From Baylisascaris procyonis (taxonomy: Eukaryota; Nematoda; Chromadorea; Rhabditida; Ascarididae), in assembly GCA_037389465.1 (NCBI GenBank), contig JAZARR010000197.1:2590501-2654500 (forward strand): DNA of 64,000 nucleotides. Direction: 5' to 3'. The position numbers were made by a program, and so were the translations under genes. Shown piece after piece: positions 24,601 through 37,673 of the stretch. Under the pieces are notes generated by a model. That model did not search any database, was not told where the DNA came from, and saw only the letters and a program-made list of their open reading frames with translations. The stretch's first letter is position 1; each line of letters starts with the position of its first letter.

Positions 24601-27600
24601 TTCACTTATATTTGGTGTGTTTTGTTAGTGAATAGGATAAAATATAAGATATACTCAATAAGTGCAGTTGCCTAATGTGATATTACTGTTGTGGAGATAA
24701 TCTTCATTAATTTATTCAAATGAAGCACGATTTATTCGTATATATTATAGCGCTATAAAATGCCTCTTGTTCCAGCATTTCGCTTACTTCCGAATGAGCA
24801 TTCTTTGTATGGGATCCAAGGAGATGCTTTGAAACATTTGATTTATGTTAATTCCTCTAGATTTTTATAGAGTTGATGCTTAAGTAGAGTGCTACTTTGA
24901 AAATTTAATTTTTTTGTCGTTTATTTTTTAATTTAAAGAAATAAAAATATTTTGGTAATGAAGTGCTATTATTCTACTAATGAGTTTTAGTTGAGAATAT
25001 TGCGTTTTTTTTATTTTCTATTTGCGTTGGTTTTTATTTGTGGAGATTGTTCCTATTTGGTCATATAAGGTTAGCATTCATATAGTCCATTTTTAATGTT
25101 CAATAATATTGCAATTATTTTGAAGGAATGCGAGTCGTTGAGGTCAAAAAACACCGATCTATGTTCACAGGTGAAACAATTGGAGAGTGAGCTTGCACAA
25201 ATCAAGGCGAGTTTGTTTATTTGAATGGTTTTTATTTAAATGAATGAAGTTACGATTAAGGTGCTAGTTTTTGGATCTTTTTACTTGCGTTCATGGGTTG
25301 AAATGAGCTTTTTCCTTTAGGGACCTTTTTGTTTACAGACTAATAGTAAACGTTTATGTAACAAAAGCTTTTATCATCGAAATACGTTCATCAATTATTC
25401 TATGTGTTCTTTGAATTCACTTGATGGGTAATGATGAAGCGGGAGGGTTTTGCGGGACTAGCGCTTCTTTTGCATCACGTTATGAGTTAGGCACAACAAA
25501 AGTTAGAGATCAGTTCTAATCGAAGACTGCATATCGCGCCGATTGGTCTACGCATACTTGAAAGCGAGTTTTCAGTAGGTCCTTTTGAAATTCAACGATT
25601 CTGTTTATTTATTCAAAGTAACGTCAGTTTTGATTATATAAAATATAAGTTTTCTTTTTTGTTATATCCTCTCAGAAGTTTCTTATTACGAAGGCAACGG
25701 ACTGGTTTAGAAAAGTTTTTATTTAGAGGGACATATCAGAGAGGAAACCGTTTTGCTAACGAATAATACCATTGTGTCTTTATCTTTTTATATATTTTTG
25801 ACTGAAAATTGTTTTTATTTTTACATCTTCTCATTTTAGATGCCATCTGAAGACGAGCACTTGAAGGAAATGCATCAAGTAACTCAACAACCGTCTGCTT
25901 GTATCACGGAAAACGTTAAGGTTTCTATATTACTTTGTAGTATTTTAAATGGTGCATGCGATTTTAAATTAAGTCATCACTGAATGAATTTATTAATTTA
26001 TTCGGTATATAGGTGGAATTTATAGCTTGATTGTGCATTCAGAGAATTCCTGGAATTTTTGTGGAGTGGGGGAAGAGGAAGGGAGGTAATCAATGTCAAA
26101 ACTGCTTCATTTGAGGAATAGAAAAGGAGCCTTTGTATGATGCATTTGATTTATCGTTTTAATCCTATATTCTCAAGAAAATCTTAAGAAAAGATTTTTC
26201 TTTTTGAGGGTGGTTTGATGGCCTGTTGAATGTTTTTAAATGACCGATACAAAAACGGTTGAGGTGATAAAAATGGCTGAAAATCACTAATATTTTGATC
26301 GTTATCTGTTAGTTCATAGGAGAAAAATGTTGTTAAAGTGATAGTTAATTAAGGTGAATCGCAATGATATATTTACATAAGCAAATGAGTATAAATAGCA
26401 CATTTAACATTTGAATGAAATTTTCTTGGGTAGCGGAGATATTCATATGATTTCAATTGTTATAATAGAAAGGCCCATAGGGAAGATTGGAATGAGAACT
26501 TCGTTGGGGATGTAAAGAAATGGGTCAAATATTCCGAATTTTATGGTCATTTTTTGGCAGTTTACTGTGATTATCAGTAACTCAGTTAAGGATATTTCGC
26601 TTCGTCGGAGTTATTGAAAAGGAGCACAATTTTTTATTGCATTGGATTAGTGTGGTGGGGGAATTGCTTATGTTTTGATATAAGGCGTATCAACGATTGA
26701 ATTTTGGTGGGCATTTGTTAACAACTGTTGAATTTAGCATTTGATGTGTTAGTGATATAATTAGGACTAGAGAGTCGTTTAATTTTATATTATGTTGATG
26801 ATGCATTTTCGGTCAATGATGAGTGAACTTGCAGGAAGAGGAACGACTACAAGATGAACTTAACACTCTCAACGGTATCGTCGAGGAGCAACAAAAAGAG
26901 ATGAGGGCACTAAAAGATCTTTTCAGAGAGCAGACCGAAAAACTTGTTAAGGTATATCGTTTCAATTTTGCATTTTTGCAGTTTTCTGAAAGAATAGGTA
27001 GTTAACTGTTCACGTTACATAATATATTTGATAAAGAATTGTTTTATTCGTGACTTAGAAACATTTTAGTTTATTGATGAAAGAGATGCTGCGGAATATG
27101 CGCTCCCAGAGATGGATTGCTTTAGTAGGTGGTGTTTTCCACGTGGCGTTGGTCACGACCAAAAAGGGACCGGAGACCCTTACCGAATTGAACTCTTGAT
27201 CTCATGAAAGTGGGTAGCACAATCTGGCTCTTTACCTAGTCCGTGGTTTGGGTAAGGAAGGTCGTCTAAATCGATTCCGAAGAAGATTGCTTTAATCATC
27301 TCTGTGTGGTTACAAGCTCAAATTGCTGCCAATTGCGGGGATAAGAAGGGGAAGGTTTAATCCAGACCTTTATAAGATTTGTATTTTCGGAGGGTGCCAT
27401 CTACGAACTAATCATCTGTGCTTATAGAATAGAGTGAAAACGGATCAGTAATATCTAGTTGCAGGCAGAGAAACGTAACGAAGAGTTGCAATGTACAGTG
27501 GATGAGTTGCGATCATCTCTTGATGATACAAACGAGCAACTGAACGCTGTGAAAGAGGTTATTGCCAGCTGATTGTTGAGTAGGGAAAAGTTTGTCAGGA

Positions 27601-30600
27601 ACTTGAAGAGGAGATAGAGAACTACTATATCAGGAACTTGGAGAGGAGAGGGTGATTGCAGTATGTCAGGACTCGAGGAGGGGACGAAGAAGTGCTTGAA
27701 ATGAACCTTAGAGTTGGAGTTAGCAGCAGTGGTCACGAATATATGTTTTATTTTAGAAGCTTTTCTTTTGCTTTTCGACTGATTCCAGAAGCGTCGACGT
27801 AGTTCTATCGATCGGCAATGGTCAACCATTGCAAGAATCCTCGTTTTAGATTGTTCTTTTCACATTAGATGATATCGGATGGCTTTGTAAATTATAAATT
27901 AATGATCTTTAGTAATAGCTTAGACAGACTATGAAGTAATCAAAATACTTGTGCAAAAAAAAAAATTAGTTCATCAAATATAAGGATGTTTTCATAATAT
28001 TATTGATGAAACGACCATTTTAAAAGTCATTTAATTTAGAGGCGTAATGCCGAAAACGTATTCTCATTGGAGTTGGCAGATTACGAGAAATCGTTGGATA
28101 AAGTTCAGAAGGAATTAAAAGTGACGAAAGAGGAATGCGCATCTCTGAATTCGGAACTTGAAAGGGCGCGTACAGAAATGGATGGATTACGCGATGAGAG
28201 GGCACGTATCAGCACTAATTTACACAAAATGAAAGCAGCCATCGTCAAGTTGAAAGCAGAATTAGGTGGTAAGTCCAGATTTATCATGTTCATCCCTATT
28301 TCCTTTGTTGGCTTTTATACGCTCAATGCCCTTTCTATTTGCAAGGCGACGGTAGACAGCGTTTTGTAGTTTTTAAATCCCATTTTGCTAATTGCAGTAT
28401 TACTATTGTGAAGGTCGACGCTTTGAATTTTTAATTCCCACTTCTCCTCCCTATTTGCTTCTCTTAAACGTTGATCGAATTTTAGTCATACCGGTATTTC
28501 GTCACCAAATGCACATCTCCATTTCTACAATATTAGGTGTTGACCTTTGACCTCGACCGATTGCCTTCATAATTGCCTTAGAACATCTTTTGGCTGATAC
28601 TTTCTTTTGTTTTCAATTCGTAAATTATTTGTGTAATTGTGTTGAGGAAGGTTTGTGCGAGGATTTCTGATCACTGTTGGAGGGGAAATTTACATAAGAA
28701 CTTATAGAGAAGCGATTTCTTGCAAGAGACGATTCACAGTTTTCATATAGGATCTTTTCTGCCTAATCTAGCTATGTAGATTTTATGTTCTGTTGAGTCC
28801 GGAAAATTTAAAAGTTTTTCAAAATAATTAAGGGTTACAAAATGGAATGCTTTCCATCACTCGTCTACTTTTCTCACTTGATGTGGAATTTCACCGAAAC
28901 GCTCCTTATATTTTAGTGCATGTTTTAGGTTGACAGCCAAGTATAGGTCCCATTTCGTTTTAGAATCTTCATCAATGCAATTCTCATCCTAGAGTCCGCT
29001 AGCTGATATTTACGATGCCTTTCCTTGCGTCATTTCGTTGTTTATTTATACTCGCATCACTAAATATAGAAAAAGTTAGCACGATCTCAGTACATATTGC
29101 TCAATATCACTATCTCTTTACGTTTTGCATTTATTCGGTTGCGTTGAATCAATGCGAGTTTGGTAACAGGTTATTGATGATTTCTCGATACTGTTGGGCT
29201 CAATGAACCCCGCACTTATCTTCTTTTAAGTCCTGAAAATAGCCGTATGTTGCTTAGGCGTTTTGGTCATTTTGGCCAATTTGGCAAGGAGAGAGGCATT
29301 TGTTAAATGAGCGAGAGACTAGCACGATTGTGATCTTAGCCATGTAATTCGCGAATTGAAATGTGGGGATTTGGTCAAAGATTAAAATAGTTGTGCGTTA
29401 CCTAGAGGAGAGGCATATGTAAGGTTTAATTCCTCTCTACAGGTAAATGGGTATTTAATTTGAAACTTGCAGAAAAGAAGGATTTAATAAGTGAATTGGA
29501 AGCAGAGAAGAAGACACTCGGTGAAAAAATTGAACTGCAGAACAAAGAAAGAAACGAAGAGAAGATCGAATTAAGTGCAGTGATTGGTACGGCAGAGGAA
29601 AAGATACGTCAACTAGAATCAAGTTGTTCGTCACTTAACAGGCAACTGGTATCACTGAGGTCTCAAAGGGAATCCCTTCAAAGACAGTATGACGATCTCG
29701 TTCAAGAGCACACCACGTTTAAGGTAAAGCATTTTTTAGTTTGTTGTTTCTAGTTTTTAAGTTCCGGAGTTCTACTGTTGAACTTATCCTTCGTATCGCG
29801 GGAGATTTTTATTTTTTTTGGGATTTTTAGGAGATGAGGAGGAGGAGAGGTGAGGCAGAGTCACGTAAGTAGACACCCGTCGTGAACATGGGCATGTAGG
29901 AAGTTCATCCAGGTTTCTTAGCAAGTCGATATTTAAAAGATTCATTGGAAGCCAAAAGGATATATCCTGTTCGTTGAGGATGCATGATTTCAGACTCGAG
30001 CGTTATACGTTCTTGAGCAGAAGAAAGGAGATCAAGAGCATCCGAGGGAAGATGATTTAGAGGTTCTCGAGCACACGGTGGAACAACAGAGGAAAACCAT
30101 CGAAAACCTTAAGTAAGTTCTTTCTTTACCATTTATAAACATATAAGTGATGGATTCCATTCGTACTTTATCCATCGTTATTGTGTGTTCATTGAAATGC
30201 TTGATGGGTTTTTACCGTTTGGCTTTTACTAAAGAAGTGAAGTCGTTTCGAGTTTCCCATCAATAGCTACCATACCTTAGTGAGGACGTATTTTACATTG
30301 GTAGGGCAGGCCACATGTGGCAGTCGATAGCTTTTATGAAGGAATCTGATGGGTGGCACTAAGGCTTGTGAATCATCCAGTTATGCGTAATATTTATAGT
30401 CTTAGCTACAGTGATAGGTAGTGGTATAGTTGTTTCGGTTGTTGGTGTTGATTGTATCTAACGAAGGTTTTTATGCTGTAATAAGCAACATGTTGTGATA
30501 CGAAACGCATACACAACTGAAGGTATTCTCGCAGTTGTTTCCTCGGCCGTTATGAAGCTTTTCGGTAATTTGCTTGAATGAGAATCGCAAGTAAAGCTGA

Positions 30601-33600
30601 AGATTTTAATATATGGTTGCTAGCCGCCAGTGAAGATGATATTTCAAATGCTTAATTCGCCTGCAGGTAATCGCGGCATTTTGAACGCAGTGGCAGGAAG
30701 TGGGGGGAGGGGGTGTGGGGTTTAGCCATCGCCATATCAGTTCGCCGCGAAATCTGCAGTTGGGATTGGCAAGCATGGGAATGCCGGAAGTGTTTTTAAA
30801 TGTTTTCGGGTTCTGTATCTCCTCAAATGGATCGGCATATTCTACTCCTGAGACGAAATGAGTGTTCAGTCAGTGTGCCCTTCCTTAGATGGATACCCCT
30901 CCCCCTTTCTCCATTCCCTGTCAGTATTAATACATTATTTGGAGTGATTACAGTGGACGTTTAGTCTTAAAAGTTTCAAAAATATTTGCATAAAGAAACG
31001 TTATACTCACAAATGGTATTGATTGTGGTAGTAATTTAATTGAATGAATTATATATATATATATGGATACTAATTTTGCACAGTGAAACCACTGTAAATA
31101 TACATTTCTGAACGTTTACTTAGCTCGTAGAAATGATGAGAGATATTGATAGCTGTTGCGTCCATCGAATCACTATTGATACCACCTATCTTTTATCGAG
31201 AGGTGGACACCGAAGCACAGGTAGATTACCATTATGCTTGAAGTGATTTCAGGTATAATCCGTTTTTTTATTGAAATGGAAATGTGGAATCCTTGAATGT
31301 TCAGGCAGTCTCATCGCGTGGTCCTCGAGGAGTTGTGTTCGACTCGAGAGCAGTCACTAGCGCTTTCTGCACAGTTGCACAACGTCGAGCGTCAACTGAG
31401 TGCCGTCAACGATGCACACAAAAAGAGGTGAACTATCTGCATTCTCATTTAATATCCGCTAAGGTAGTTGAAGTTATAGACTGATAGGTGCGATAGGTTT
31501 GCGCATTTATTTCTTTGATCTTTGCGGATATATTTGGAGAGATTTTTTTCTCATTTGCAGCTATCAATTTCAAGCCTTCAGTTGCAAGTGCAACGTCTTT
31601 TGACCATCGATGATTTTCGCATTCAAATGTAGGATGTGGTGAATGAGATTAAGAGGAGGTTGGGGATTAGGATACAATTACAGATCAGCTGGTTGTCACC
31701 AATCTAGATTTGTCCCGGTCGTTGAAGCTTAACTGGAAAACGAGTCGATATAAAAATTTTCGTAGAGCTAGGCGTTTTTGGGTTTCCTTCCAAAGACTTG
31801 AATGTCGTAGTCAAAACCTATTTAAACGTCCCCGCATTGTTAAATTCAGTAGTATGTTATTGACGAAGGTGTTTGTTTATCGTTTTCAAGATTCGAGGTT
31901 TATTTATTCACATCATATGGCCATGAATGGCGAAAAACTCTTCAAAACCACTTTCGAGTAAGAAAGGCGAGTAGAGGAGAGGGAAAAACATCAATACAAA
32001 TGAATACTCAAAGGTGCCGAAGAACTGCATACACTTTCGACGTCCTCAAGTCTCCTCGAGAAAAGGATACAATAGTAGAGGATTCTTGTCTCCTTATCAG
32101 CTAATCAGTTAATTTTCGGGAATCACTTATCAGTTCCTTAAATAGGCAAGAGCTTGGAATTACCCCTCACCCGGTCTCATGATCTATGAAAGGCGAGGGG
32201 AGGGGTTATACTGTCATAAGAGTATAAACTGTTGTGCTGCGCTTGCTAATGTATTGCTTTCGTTTCTTCTCACTTCATTTTTATTCATTGTTGTAGTTAT
32301 TTGTCACTTCATTTTTATTCATTGTTGTAGTTATTTGAATTTTCTGCAATCTCTAGCTATGTCTATCATCCTTGAGACTGAATTTAATTTGGAACTTGGT
32401 CCTTTGCGAAATATACCTGACCTGCTTTGCCAATTTTCTTCGACATCTTGCAGTAACTTTGCGATATGCGACCTATTTGACCCTTAAAATTCTATTCAAC
32501 GTTCTTCCCAAGAATTTTTCAATGCTTGGCTTCCTATGATTAAGCGCATCTGTTCATTATAAGCAAATAACCTGGGCAATATAGGAACTGAAAATAGGCA
32601 TTTAATCTTCGTTTATTCTGTGTGTTTGCTAAGTTCCAGCAATTATTGTGTAATGAAACAACTTCTCGTCCCCCTCCTCCTCCTGTCGACTCCTAAGGAT
32701 CGTTTTTTTTTTCGATTTTTTACCAAACATTTACCAAAAATTTTTGCTTCGAGTTGTGTACATCATTTTCTATTCAAACATGTTGAATTGTGATGTAGGC
32801 ATATGGGTACTTAGTTTCTCTTTTCCTGTGAGATTATTGTTCTTTATGCTATTGAAGCTTTTTAGGTTTCGATTCGTGCTTTTGCCCAAAAACTCAGTAG
32901 AAATTGACAATTATATCTTTTGTCGTGTTTGGGTTGCTTCATGGGGATTCGTTAAATTTATAGCCTTTCGGAGCAACGAAGTCAGTTTGAGAGTCGTCTC
33001 GCCGCCGAAACGAAGTTAAACAGCGAACTTCTCGCCCAGATCGATGCCAATTTTGTTGCGCATGCCCGCGAGAAAGAAAGAGTTATGGACGAGGCGAGAA
33101 AGGAAAGGGATTTACTCAATGCTGAACTGGAGACCGTGAAGAGGGCACTAGATGATGAAAGCAGAAGACGGAAAGAGGCGGAAAGGAACAAATCACCTGC
33201 CAATATTGCTGTACCTATCAGACATAAGCAGAACGGTATCATCGAAGTTGCCAGGTAATTTAAACATATTGTGAAATTTAATTAGTGATGAAGGTGGAGG
33301 TGTTCTATTTTGAAACAAGTTGCAATTTCAAGTTCGAAGCGGGTTTGACTGAAGCTGAAGGTATTCATGATATAACGGTAGGTTCCGTGATGAGTGAGCT
33401 GGGAGCTATACGCTTCATAATGAAAAATTAGGTAAAATATACTGATTTGTTCAGCTTCAAATGAGAAACCTGGGGGGGGGGGAAGAGGGCTTCTGTTGAA
33501 GGTACGGTTGTAACGGTTAAAAGAAGGCCTCAGAGGAGAGGAAAAGCAGCCTTGAGTCTATGTACAAGATCAGGTAGTTTTTTGGTAATTTTAAAAAATT

Positions 33601-36600
33601 GTTTACTGTATTGTGGATCTTCACCTTCTAAAAGTGAAAACAATCATTGTGCAAGTGAATGAAAAGAGATCATCCCATCTTTTTCAGTGATATATTTTCG
33701 TTACCACTGCTTATTGCTGTTTTTACGCCAGTTATGGCTTCTATTATATGATCAGGACGGACATCCCTCATTGCTGTTATTCACATCTATAAAACGGAGA
33801 GTAGTGATGTCGAAACTCATTCGTGGCGTTTGTTGGTGAAGGAGAAGATGCATTGAAATTGCCGCGACGTCTTAGTTGGAATCACCGCCAAGTTGAAAGC
33901 AGAGGGCAAAAGGAGGAGAGGTTGAAATGAGCGACGGAAATTCTGGTAGGTAACATGAGCTGATGATGGTGTCGTGATGTATGTTGATTGGTCTTTTTCT
34001 AGGGGAAGGAAAGTGGTAGCATCAGCAGTAGTTGCCTACTACGATATTATAAGTGATGGTTTTCTTTCAGTCGTTATTTATTGTGTTTTAAAATTTATTA
34101 ACGGATATCATATTTGATGCTATTTCATCTAGTTCGCCGCGGATGGTCTCCAAAAATGTATTGGAAAGGAGGTCGAATTCGCCCCTTCCATGCCAAGATT
34201 GTTGTCCCTCATCAAGAGGAGCTTACTATTACTATCCGATTGATACAGGAAAAGTTTCTGTTCTAGTTCATTTCTACGAAGGCCTCAGCCAATAGAAGAA
34301 CATCGTGAAAGCACTGAGGAACTAGAAAATGAACGCACTCTTGAAGAAGTGTTATATGGTGAGGAATCAGATATGGCTCTCAGTGCTGTTCATGAAGAGT
34401 GGCAATCGATCGTTGAAGTCAAAAATTGGGAGCAGATCGCTGTAAATACGCAAAGACAGGTTAATTTCCCTCTTCCTTTCATTTTTCTTTCATTCATATC
34501 GCCCATATTCCTTCTTCTTTCTTTAAAAGGGAAAAGAAAGATGAAAAGCAAAGGATGTTTGTAAAAATAAATAGAGGAATGGGCGTAGTAACCCATGCAA
34601 GGAATGTTTTAGGTGGCCTGAATACATGGGTTGTATAGGGTTCAGTATTGCACACTGTGCTAATTATCTGAAATGAAACCAACAGGACCCTTCTTGTATG
34701 AGGTTCAAAGTGCTCATAGCTCCAATCCCACTCCCGGTGGAATCCTCTGATCCTTACTAATTCGCATCGGAAGTAAAAAAAATTTGCGAAATGGAGCATT
34801 CATTTGTTTGTTTTTATTAAGGCATCCAGGCTGTCCGAATGTGACTAGACTGTTGGCTATAAGAGGAGGATTTATCAGCTACTGAAATAGTTTTGAAGGA
34901 TTAAGCGAAGTTGCCAGGATGGACTAAAAGTTTTGTGAATAAAATTGAAAGAAATAGTCTTTTGTATTTCTTCTGTGAAAAAGGAAATGGCAATACTAAA
35001 TTGCACTAATTTTTTGGTAACGATAGAAACCCAGTGAGTGTAGAGGGGGGAGTGCGATATTGAAATACCAAATATAAAGATCGCTGATCACATTAACTTG
35101 AATTCATTTCTGCGGCTAAATTTTCCATCGACTGCAAACAGCGAAAAAGGAAATTGTCAATAGCAATGTTTTAATTTTTTTTAAAATATTCTCCTCTGCT
35201 CGTTCACAGTAAAAGTTATTTCGTAGACTGCAAACAGCGAAAAAGGAAATTGTCAATAGCAATGTTTTAATTTTTTTAAAATATTCTCCTCTGCTCGTTC
35301 ACAGTAAAAGTTATTTCGTAGACTGCAAACAGCGAAAAAGGAAATTGTCAATAGCAATGTTTTAATTTTTTTTAAAATATTCTCCTCTGCTCGTTCACAG
35401 TAAAAGTTATTTCGTACATGGTTTTGTTTTGATCTGTAGAATAGAGCAGAATGTACACCTCGGGATTATTTTAGGTGTCATTTTTTCCAATATGCGTTTA
35501 TTTTCCCCATCCTTCTTCTTGGAATATGTGATATTTGACGGTTATTTTATGGTTCTTATCGGGTAATCTTACGAGAGAGGGAATTGGGATAGGGGGAAGG
35601 ATGTTCTATAGCATGTTATCATATTTGACATTTCTAGCTGCAACATACACGTGAATTGCTCAATGAAAGTGAAGCAAGCAATATGCGATTGAGTGAGCAA
35701 AGCAAATTCCTTAAAGAGGAGATAAGACGACTCGAGCGCAACGAACAACGCACAGATCATGTGGCCAACAGTGAGTACCTCAAAAACATTATACTCAAGG
35801 TGCTTTTTTAAACTTTCTTTGTAATTGAAGGAGAATGGGCACCCACCAAAACTCGTTTACGATGAAGTTGCTATTAGCGAACTTAGTAGACAGGCGAACA
35901 CGTCTTTCCTGTGATGGTATTTGTTTGGATGATGCCAACGTTTTGTGCATCTGTCATGGACGCATGTCGCTGCAAACAAGTGTTTGATTATATTTAGCTC
36001 TTAATATCCCTTCTTTGAAAATTTTCGTAGCTGTTGGCAGTGTCGAAGTTAGAATTTAAATTTTTTTTGTGAAGGGGGGAGGGGGGAGAGAGAAAAGAAA
36101 CCAGGATTTGAGGACAACTCAATGAATCCACGGCTTAAGTGGGAGGAGGTAGGGGAGAAAATAAAATTTTGAACAGCGTTGTATCGAGGAAGAGGCAGTG
36201 TTATGCATGAAATTTTTCCTTGAACCCGTCAGCACATAGGTCACGGCCAACCACACATTTGGAATTTTTATCACTTTGGAAAATCGGATGTAATGGCGAA
36301 GCAAATTTCCTCAGTTAACCTGTGGGAGGAAATCCCCATCTCTTTACTTTCTTTTCTATTTTGTCATAGCTATTGAAGTTATCTAAAGTAGTATTTGCAA
36401 GAGTCCATCTGATTTTGGCTAATGTGTTAATGCATTTTGAAGGATGTTCAACATCAACATTACATAATAGGCATTTCATTGGCAATTGATAGTGTGTAGG
36501 CATGACCGATTCGATCGCATAATGTTTTCCTGTCTACTGATTAATTGCCATTTTCGGGCATGTTTTACTTGAAAGTATTTTGGGTGAAATGATTCGAAAG

Positions 36601-37673
36601 ATTGCTATCATTGTTCTCAATGGTTAACATATTAGTGGATTTCATAAAATGTTTATGCAGTTCATCGCACCCGAAAAAGTGAGTTCGGAACGTGGTCAAT
36701 TGGTACCTGTATTGGCGACAATGTTGAAATTAAGCAACGAGGAGACTGAATTGCTGTATAAAGTTGCGCAAGGTTGGTGAATTGTTACTCTTATCTGTTC
36801 TATTTTGGATTCATGAAACAGGGACACTTTATTGAGGTAATTTCGAAGATAATTTATAAGTTTGTTAGTCGAATCTTCTTAGACAACTGTCATCGATTTA
36901 CCAATGGAATGCCGATTGGCAAACAATCGATGAGAGTTTGATGCTGAGTGGAGATCAATAGAAACTACTTAGAGAAGAAATATTAGGGTATTGCAAAGGG
37001 TGTAGAGAGTCTTTCGTTCGCTATGTAATTTGGCAATTTCAGTATCAGCTTCAAGAGAATTTTATTTTCATATTGAGTTTCATACTGTCTAATTCGTATG
37101 TTGTATTTCTGCTCTCAAGCTGTTAGTTATTTTTGTGAATTATAACAAGTCGTGAGACTCTAGAAATGAAGCAAAAGAGAGAATGCTTCTATAATTGGAC
37201 TTGCTTCATGCTGTTCCGCTGAATAATTTAAAAACGTTAACTAGAGACATCTGCAAGATTACATTGAAGAGGAGGGAAAGGCGAGAGGAGTAGAAATTCT
37301 GCCATTGTTTTGCTTCAGATGAAAGGAAAATTACTGTTATTCGTACTTGGAGTGGGTGAGGGGAAGGGACAGTTAAAATGGAAGAGAATTGATTTTATTA
37401 GTGCAAAAAGTGCTGAAATTTTCCTGTTTTCAGGTCGTCCTCATGAAAATTTTTCAAAGATTTTCGCTGTTTTAGAAAAAAGCCTTCAAAAGCTTTGTTG
37501 CGGGAGAAGGTGGAGAGGGGGGTATATGGTGGAGTTTGAATACGCCACTTGTATTTACTATTTCTAATTATTACTAATCATAAAGAATTGTTTTTACAGG
37601 AGATACAGTATCGAACGAAGTGAAATCTCCAGGCTGGGGCAGTTATCTACATCGTTGGTCTGGTCTCTCATAA
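18668..37673 (+). CDS. GCC2: GRIP-domain golgin, GCC2/GCC185-like
   Basis: Long coiled-coil tether of the trans-Golgi network for endosome-derived vesicles, attached to Arl1/Rab GTPases by its GRIP domain (family knowledge). Exons: 18668-18730, 21906-22031, 23764-23775 (possible microexon), 24267-24353, 25126-25206, 25840-25920, 26835-26951, 27465-27557, 28040-28268, 29473-29723, 29994-30112, 31305-31427, 32964-33254, 34267-34459, 35638-35799, 36661-36772, 37600-37673; 737 residues if the microexon is used. The N-terminal motif LDSLTREDLIRFVKKQ matches the start of vertebrate GCC2. Residues 30-560 are mostly coiled coil (ELADYEKSLDKVQKEL has a direct GCC2 counterpart). The GRIP domain is near residues 655-735: IRRLERNEQRT, NSEYLKNIILKF with the conserved Tyr at about 669, ending SPGWGSYLHRWSGLS. 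It is under half the length of human GCC2 (about 1,680). The intron after 25206 appears to be GC-AG. Short exons could still be missed in the large early introns. Confidence 0.92.
19539..19700 (+). mobile_element. Decayed LINE reverse-transcriptase C-terminal fragment
   Basis: The + frame reads KKSTGRPPQRWEDFF followed by GSIWRRIVGYRSLW. This matches the GRPPxRWxDD...W...A.DR..W signature that ends the ORF2 protein of many non-LTR retrotransposons. No reverse-transcriptase core or endonuclease is seen upstream, so this is a 5'-truncated or decayed insertion. It sits in the golgin intron 18731-21905, in the same orientation as the host gene. Confidence 0.6.
20061..20092. repeat. (TC)n microsatellite
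   Basis: CT dinucleotide run with one GC interruption, just after a poly-T stretch, in the first golgin intron. Confidence 0.9.
23908..23940 (+). repeat. GGGA-rich tract with G-quadruplex potential
   Basis: At least six runs of three or more G separated by one to three bases on the sense strand of a golgin intron, about 130 bases after the candidate microexon. The spacing meets the usual G-quadruplex rule of G3 runs with short loops. Confidence 0.8.
32271..32338. repeat. 34-bp tandem duplication
   Basis: CACTTCATTTTTATTCATTG begins at 32271 and again at 32305, with a nearly identical 34-bp unit. It lies in the golgin intron 31428-32963 and looks recent. Confidence 0.93.
35130..35416. repeat. 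96-bp tandem triplication in a golgin intron
   Basis: Three near-identical units start at 35130, 35226 and 35321; the middle one is 95 bases through loss of one T. Each contains GACTGCAAACAGCG and ends TTATTTCGTA. It lies in intron 34460-35637, between the linker and the GRIP-proximal exon. No unit carries an open frame of note. Confidence 0.96.

Noticed and set aside
34133..34266. Possible extra golgin exon after TTTCATCTAG
   Set aside because: It opens in the correct phase, but no donor gives the right phase for the exon at 34267, which itself joins the previous exon directly.
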